Of a stretch of DNA of 64,000 bases, positions 57,115-64,000 are shown piece by piece. The stretch is from Pilatotrama ljubarskyi (taxonomy: Eukaryota; Basidiomycota; Agaricomycetes; Polyporales; Polyporaceae). A program made the position numbers and the translations under genes. Numbering within the stretch: the first letter of the stretch is position 1; each line of letters starts with the position of its first letter. The notes below the pieces were generated by a model. The model did not search any database. It worked only from the letters and a program-made list of their open reading frames with translations, and had not been told where the DNA came from. The DNA is taken from NCBI GenBank assembly GCA_022385805.1, contig MU277709.1, positions 72,640 through 136,639 of the forward strand, in the 5' to 3' direction.

Positions 57115-58013
57115 GCCCGTGCGCTTTGAACGCTTCTTCTGTCCGCGGAGGGCGGCGGTGTCCAAGGATAGCGCGAAGGTTCCTGGAGGGGATACCCACA
57201 TGTCAGAACTGCATACACATATCACGAATGTACACAAAACGGATGTACCACCAATCGCAGCCAATGTACCACGGAGCGTCCTACCAATCTCTGCGTGTTG
57301 TCAAACCCTCGATGGACGTTTACTCAGTATTCTTTCCCGCAGCGAAAGGGCCCGCGCGTCAATAAATCAGGGCCAGACAGCTGCCATACGGCTTGCAACA
57401 TGAGAGGCTGACGGGGGGCGCTGAACCTGAGAGGCGGTGAGGGCGGTGAGACTGGGAAAGTCAACCAGCACTGACGAATGCGGGGTAAGGGAGGGGATCA
57501 GCGATCGGCGGTGGCTCCTTATCATGATTCGGTGTGAACTCGAGATCGACCTCGATCGATCCCGTCATAGATGAGCGATGGGCGATGTCGATGGCCTGTC
57601 AGAGCCATCGAGCTCCCATCGCACCGTCGTATCGCCCACAGATGCGATCGCACGCGCGGGGGGGACAGATACCTCCGGGGCGGCGGGAGACGGTTACCAA
57701 GTACTTGTGAGCCGGTCAAACAACTTGGATCGATTACCGGACAGGACGGGGCGGGGCGGGGACAGCGACGAACAAGCGCGCGGTATATACAGGACAGAGA
57801 GGAATTATATGGAAGATGGCAGGCATGAGATTATACGGAGCAAGGGTTTTACGCATTATGAAGATGTGGAGGTCAATCACAAGAGAGGAGCGGAAGCAGC
57901 GCGAACATCAGAGATGCGCAAAGGCGCAGGATCACAGGCGAACACGAATTGGGCAGCATAAGGCGGTCGATCTGTCCAACTGCAAGAGAAAAAGGACGAC
58001 GCGTGCACGTCGA
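57115..58013. other. Intergenic between convergent genes
   Basis: Lies between the 3' ends of the dioxygenase and the GATA factor. It contains G-rich runs near 57730-57765 and no supported gene. Confidence 0.45.
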
Positions 58014-60330
58014 TCACTGCGGTGATGCGCGGGCGTGCGAGGGGGGGTGCGAGGCCCGCATGTAGGACTGAGGTTCTGCACTGTACGGACCGCGCTCCGT
58101 TGCTGGAGAGGCAATCCACGGAGGAGGCGGCACAGGGGCACCGTTCGCGCTCTGCGAGGCCGAGCCGTGTGGTGGAGGAGGGGGCATCATCTGATGAGGC
58201 TGCCCTGGATGGCCGGGGGCGCCGACAGGCATCAGCTGGTAGGGTCCCTGGTGCCCGTGCTGAGGAGGCGGATGCATGGGAGGCTTGGACTGCTCGTAGG
58301 GCGAGGGCGGAGGCGGACCCTGGTGAGGCGGCGGGTGAGATGGCCCGTCGCTGTGATCGCCTCCACCGGTGCTGCCGCTGCCCCGAGCTGAGGCAGTGGA
58401 TGCACGGAGAGTCTGCAGGTCGATAGGTGGGGCCTTCCCGTTCGCATCGAGCGCCTTATCTCGCTTGCGCATGAGCTTCGCATAGTCTGGAAGCCAACGT
58501 CAGTCACTGCCACGAACAGATGCTGCGCATTCAGACTTACGCAAGCCGCACGCGTTGCACAAGGTCCTCGCGCCGTCGGGACCGCGCCTCCATTCGGGAG
58601 TCTCGCGGATGTTGCAGGAGTGACACTTTCCAGGGGGGGTAGCTCGCTGTACTGCCCCTGAGCACGATGGACGATGACTCACTACAATCCCTTTACTTAC
58701 GCTGCGCTTTCGGTATTTGTTCTTCTGCTGACCGGGCTGCGCACCGCCTGCGCTCGACTGCCGCTTGTTGCGGATGATCTGCATGTCCTGCTCGGCGGTT
58801 GACTGTGCCTGCTCATCAGGGCGAGGGAGGTGCCCGGGAGCCTGGCGTTCGTATTCAAACAGGCACAGCGTACAGAAGGCAGCAAACTCACATCAGAGTA
58901 GTTGGCCGAGGGCGACGGCTCCCCATCCCGGGCCATATCTTCCCAGGGCCTCTTCGGCGGGCGGGGATGCTCGTCGGCAGGAGTAGCGGTCCCATTCGTG
59001 CTTTCTTTACGGGAAATGTCTTCCCCGGCATCCAAGCGCCGCAGGTCGTCGAGAAGGCGCATGACCGTAGATGCTCGAGAATTCATTTCCTCGATTTCTG
59101 GAGGGGCCGGTTGCATATGCGGGTTGGCCGTCGCGGCTTGGGCTGGAAGGATGGGTTAAGCAAGGCCCAGTCTCAGCGGACACCCGACTCACTGTAGTGA
59201 TTGGCAAAGCCATACAGAACGCCACAATGCTTGAGAATCTATGGAGATGGATGAGCACGCGCTTCCATACAGAGCCACTCGGAGCGTACCTCGGCGATCA
59301 CCTGCTGGCGTGCGGAGGCCCGTTCTGCGTCAGCAGGATTGGGGGCACTCGATCGCGTCTCCACGGGGGCCGGAATTAGAGGCGTCGTCCTGGTGAAGCC
59401 GTTGAATTGTGGGGGTGGTTGAGGTGGTTGCGACGGCGCGTGCTGCCAGTGCTCGGGTGGCGCGGCCGGGGCAGGCGGATATGGGCTGGGCGGCGGCTGC
59501 CCTTGATGATGACCAGGCGGGGGCGGAGGGGCCATAGCGTAGTGCCTCTGGGGAATCGGCGGGGGAGGGTATCCAGCATAGCCGGGCGGGGGCCCGTGAG
59601 AGAACTGCGGTGGGTGCTGAGGCTGCTCGTGCGGCGGCGGGGCAGGTGGGGGCGGACCCTGGTGGTACCCGGGCGGCGGAGCTTGGGACGCATACTGGGG
59701 ATATGCGGTCTGGAGTACACAACCATATCGAGCACAAGGGGTCCATCGACAATCGGTTTCAATCACAATAAGTTAGCGCCATCATGCGTAAACGCCCTTC
59801 ACGGGAGAACCTAGGCTTACGTGAGGAGAACGCCCGGGAGAGGCGCTGACGCCAGGACGGGACCTTTTCGACGAGGGGTCCGTGCCGTTTTCTGCACGCT
59901 TCGAGCCCGCGCTCAGGCCGTTGTGCGTTGGCATTCCGGCAGGAGGCTGTTGCGGGGAAGGTCCTGGCCCTGACGGCGAATACGACGCGTCGTGTTTCTG
60001 CTGGGCGTACTGGTGCGACTTCGGAGGCGGATCGTGCGGCGGCGGCATATTGGACGGATGCTGAGGGTGTTGAGGATGTTGCGAGTGCTGAGGATGTTGG
60101 GAATGCTGAGGATGCTGAGTCGGAGGAGGGCCTCCCGACGCGTTCGAACGACTCCAAGACGTGGGCTCATGTCTCTGGCGCTGGTGCTCCCCGCGTCCGT
60201 TTCCATTGGCGGGGCCTCCGTCTTGTCCCGGTGGCGGGAAGTTGAGGTCCTTGATCGACGGCAGACGGACGGCGTCCTGGACGGGTGGCGGAAGGGAATA
60301 CGAGTACGCGTGCGGGTGAGAGGAGGACAT
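58014..60330 (-). CDS. GATA-type zinc finger transcription factor, NsdD-like
   Basis: Seven exons (60330-59821, 59709-59290, 59238-59193, 59142-58892, 58808-58701, 58646-58541, 58486-58014) give 637 aa. One zinc finger, C-x2-C-x18-C-x2-C at about residues 453-478 ([16 protein letters not shown]..., then CNACGL), continues across a splice into [11 protein letters not shown]. The 18-residue loop and this exact wording are characteristic of NsdD-type GATA factors, which control sexual development and fruiting in other fungi. [14 protein letters not shown] near the N-terminus is another family mark. The 46-nt exon 3 supplies [15 protein letters not shown] before a predicted helix ([20 protein letters not shown]). 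Pro/Gln/His-rich regions include a QHP/QHS repeat at residues 72-92. The regulatory role is by analogy. Confidence 0.9.
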
Positions 60331-63300
60331 GGCGGTAGAGGAGGGCGGGAGTGACGAGAGAGGCTAGGAGGATATCTCGCTGTATCTCCCGATTAACCCG
60401 GATCTGGAGAACAATCGGAAACAGCTAAATACGGCTGGGCAAATTCGGACAACGAACTAGACGGACAAGCTCGCGCGGATGCTGGGGAATGCGCGTCGGA
60501 CGACAGTGGTCGTCGCAGGGCACGAAAGCGAGCGGATGCTCGACGGGGTACGGGAGAGACGGACGGGAGACGTCGAAGAGGGGGAAGAAGGAGGATGGAA
60601 ACAAGGAGGAGGAGCAGCCGGCTAACTAGATCACCACACAAATCTGAGCGGAGTTTGAATCTGGCGCGGCGAAATAACGTATTGAATTTCGCAAAATAAA
60701 CGCCGACGCGTCTCGCTGCTTCCTACTCCCGCCGAGCCTCTCCCCACTCATGTCCGCTGCTGCTGTACGAAACGAAGGCATACCGTCGCGCAACAAGGCT
60801 GCGTACGAGGGCCGCGTCGAGGAGAGGGAGTCGAGATTGGAATGCGCGGGTGAGATCCACATCAGCAATCTCGAGAACCGGGAGAGCCGGGAATCTCTCG
60901 TGCCCGATACTAGATCCACCTCAGGCTCTGCCCAGAATACGTAACAGCCCACGGCGGCGGAACGGTGTGATTCGCCTCGGCGCCGCCCTTGTCCCGTCTC
61001 CCGTCACCTGCGCCCTCCTAGCGTCCCCGTAATATAGCACGCCAACGCCTCCGAGTGCGCCCTGTACGCTCCCTGGTCGACCTCGCCACGGAAGCTGGCA
61101 GTGGTGGTCGAGATGGGGGTTTCCAGTCACTGCCCCGGCCGACGGCTGCATTCCGACGGGCTGATCGCGGCGTCCGACGGGGGATATGGCAGTTGGGCGC
61201 CGGTGCCTGGTACGGATGCCACCCGTTTTGGGCCTAATAATAATCGATCTGGATACGGCAGATCAGCCGCTTCTTCGGATCTAACCTGCACAAATCGAGG
61301 AGCCTGACGTCTGGGACCGCCCAGATGCGCGCTCTGCGTCATCCGCCAACCGCTCGGACACACAACACATCTCTCCAGCTGCGGCTCGTCCTGCGAACGC
61401 CCCCGCTCGCACACTGGCAGAGGAATATCCGAGGCTCTTCCTGGCTGCAGCGCGACATTGTCTCCAATGCAGGCGTTCGCCAGTGCTCGCTCCGCATCCT
61501 CGTGTATTTTACGAGGACAGCGGCACCAGGAGCGACTAGCAAGGCAGCCTAAACCCCATCTGGCAATGAACGATCTCGCCCCTAACCGGAACGGCGAGCC
61601 ATCTCGACGATACCCGATCCTCTCTGAGTCTCTGTGACAACAATTCCCGCCGCGGAACGCGACCACATGATGCCGCAAGTTACCGCAGAATGCTCGAAGC
61701 CAGCGCAGGCCCCGTCCAGACAAGTAGTCCCATGTCCCCCGCAGACGCTGCCTGGCGTTCAATACACACTCGGCTCGCGCCCATCTGCTCCCCGCAGCGG
61801 GTCAGATGCAGCTCGGATCCTGGCAGGCAGGCCGCCAAACGGTAAAGCTTCGTGAAGAGCGCCGCTCGCGCAACGAGGCTGACGCCCCACTCGCGCAGAT
61901 CGGGCGGCCTGCAGAATCAGAATCGTGCAGATTGCCTTGGCCACGCCCGATAAGAACGCGGACACGTGCACCACGAGCTTCGCGGCGATGATGTGGGGCA
62001 CACCCATACTCCGACCACCATATACGGCGCGCGGCCAGAGAACGGCGCGGCCCCCCTTGGCCTTCCAGTCTCACTCCGTGCCTGGCGCTGGCGGCCGCCT
62101 ACGCGCTGCTCTTGTGCGTGTTCGCGGTTGGTAGCCTCACTTTACAGCGTCCGCGCTTTGGGAATCGCGTCTGCCGCCCGGGAGATTTCTGAGCCCGACG
62201 AAGCAGCAGATGCACCGACCGCAACGACCGCACGGACGCCCTACTCAGATACTGTGGTTCGCATGACGCGCTGCACGCAGTGAAGCATCCGGCAGAAGTC
62301 GAATAGACGCAGCGTTGCAGCAGCCGCGCGGTTCGGACACGACGATCGGCGACACGAACGCGCACACCCAAAGCCATGCGAGGCAAGCTCGTCCCAAGCC
62401 AGGAAGCTCCATAACCCACCGACACGCACGCCGATCGAGGTCCGATGACGCGAATTGCTCCCCGGCAGCACGCACCTGCGCCTGCTAGTGCTGCAACGGG
62501 CACGGGCACGGGGAGAACGACGTCGACGCGACGCGCGACTATTACCGTGGGTGGCCCCAGACCGCTCGGCGTACGCGCGCGTTCGCGAACGGAGCCCTCG
62601 ACTCATCCGCGAACGCGCCAGCATGCCTGGAGCCGTCGGAGCTTGAAGCTTGTCAACAGAACCCCCTCCGGCTGCGCATGGGGCGAACTTTCCAGCTTCC
62701 AGCGCGCGCACCTTGTCCTTGGGTCCAGTGTTCGTCGGCGAATGCCTGCAGTTCACACTGCCATTGTGTGTCTGCTCCCGTCGCGTCCGCGCCTTTCCGC
62801 CGTTTCCGGGCGATGCGCACGGCCCACTGCGTCGGTCAGCGGCCGGGTGTCGACGACGATTCCATACGATTCGTGTGTCGTGGCGGCACAGTTTGGGACA
62901 GAGCCCGATTCGAGGGAGTTGCCGTAGACGAAGGAGCGGGCGGTATGCAAGACGACTATTGCTGCTACTGCCTGAATGCACCGAATCCTCGGGCCGACGC
63001 ATTGGTCCCGAGCCTGTGAGAGCGCGGCCGCCGCCTGCAACATTGACTTTGTTTCCCTATCTCCAGATGGACTGCAAATACTGGCAGCGGAGCAGCGCTT
63101 AGCGCCGCCATCTCCGACTCTCCGACCGCCGTCGTTTCGGTAGGACACGCCTGTCTTGTGCAGCACAGTGACAATAATGCAGCTTCCGCTGCTGATACAA
63201 TATCACTTGACGACATACGCTGAACGTCAGGGGCGGATGGGTCAAAGTGTCCAGCTGATGTGAACAGCACAGATTGCACGATACAGGCGTGGAGGAGTAC

Positions 63301-64000
63301 GCCAAGCCGCAGACGTGGCCTGTCGCGGAAGAAGCACCCCCTGGATCACAAAAAGTCAGCTGCGATGACCTATGTCCCGGTGGAGACGAATCCATCACCT
63401 TCGCCTCGACGCGTTTTCCCAACGGATGGAGATTTACGGTACGGGCTTTCCTGATGCATCACGCTGAACGCGACGTCGGTTCTGATCGACCCTTCAGTGT
63501 CCGTCGTGCACCACGTCTAGGTACCTGCGATAGACGGAGACGGGCACCAGGCCCCGCCGACCTGGCCGACGGTCCTGTGACAAGCGACGAACAAGATCAA
63601 TGCACAGCAAAGATGAATGATCGTCGAGAGAGCTCCAACTCCGTACCTCGTCCTCTCATCTCCAATAGCTCCGAGCACTCTGCGAACATCCGCCCGCGTT
63701 TGGCGAGCGCGCGTGCCCGCCGCAGCGCTCGGGCGGTGATTATCCAGCCTCTTGTCAAACAAGCTTCGAATTTACGTTGCGAGCTTCGCGCGCGGATTGG
63801 TCGGAAGGAGGCTGCAGGTGTACAGCCGAACTGAGGGCATCTGCCACTAGTGGGGAACGTCCGAGTCAGCGCTGCGATGGAGCATAGCGGGCGTGAGCTG
63901 AGCTTGCCAGTCGTATAGGCTCGGGCTATAGCCTATAGGTGCCGAAGACGTACAAACCCTCAAGTTCGGTTATATGATGCGTGTAGGATGGGCATTGCCC
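60331..64000. other. GC-rich stretch without a recognised gene
   Basis: The first few hundred bases should be promoter and 5' UTR of the GATA gene. Beyond that, frames of up to about 250 codons exist on both strands (for example 62241-63002 minus and 63274-63834 plus), but they overlap one another, are Arg-rich as expected of GC-rich noncoding DNA, and show no domain or splice-linked extension. Confidence 0.4.

Noticed and set aside
62241..63834. Long Arg-rich frames near the right end
   Set aside because: They occur on both strands over the same GC-rich DNA and have no domain, which is what chance gives at this composition.
1..64000. tRNA genes, rRNA, CRISPR arrays, complete transposons
   Set aside because: Scanning by eye for tRNA T-loop signatures, array-like repeats and transposase or reverse-transcriptase motifs found none. 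A formal search could still reveal decayed elements in the gene-poor parts.

Overview
This window is nuclear DNA of a filamentous basidiomycete, most likely an Agaricomycete of the polypore type. The protein genes are GC-rich and cut by many short introns (about 48-100 nt) with GTRNGT donors, CTNAC-type branch sites and AG acceptors. Several families typical of mushroom-forming fungi are present: a basidiomycete multi-pass membrane protein, UstYa/DUF3328 proteins, a But2-like C-terminal domain protein, and duplicated GST and prolyl-peptidase genes. All gene models were built by hand from the sequence; no database was searched.

Layout. 0-9 kb: a Whi5/Nrm1-like G1/S repressor and a large unrecognised protein. 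9-13.9 kb: gene-poor, except for two tiny secreted-peptide genes on the minus strand. 13.9-24.2 kb: a multi-pass membrane protein, then a group of prolyl aminopeptidase, UstYa-like, But2-like, UstYa-like and prolyl aminopeptidase. 25 kb: a tiny secreted peptide with a metallothionein-like CxC pattern. 26-28.5 kb: tandem GSTs, the first with an in-frame stop. 29-35 kb: housekeeping and metabolic genes (GMP synthase, GNAT acetyltransferase, PrpF-like isomerase). 36.5-44 kb: five more tiny secreted-peptide genes on the plus strand in otherwise empty DNA. 44.8-60.3 kb: XRN1, a prolyl-peptidase pseudogene, an alpha/beta hydrolase, a lysine-methyltransferase-like protein, a TauD-type dioxygenase and a GATA factor. 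60.3-64 kb: nothing called.

Main discovery. Seven very small genes (43-56 aa products) form one family spread over 10.5-43.8 kb. Each has a TATA box 70-105 bp upstream, a signal peptide in exon 1, a phase-1 intron at the same place and a short exon 2. Exon 2 usually starts around Val-Pro, has one internal Cys, and always ends in Asp-Cys-Leu-stop. A further intron with donor 7-9 nt after the stop is present in all seven. The ends are fixed and the middle varies, as in secreted effector, signal or ribosomal-peptide precursor families. I do not recognise the family. The two UstYa-like genes (a family that modifies ribosomally made peptides in other fungi) and the prolyl aminopeptidases lie between family members, so a link is possible but unproven.
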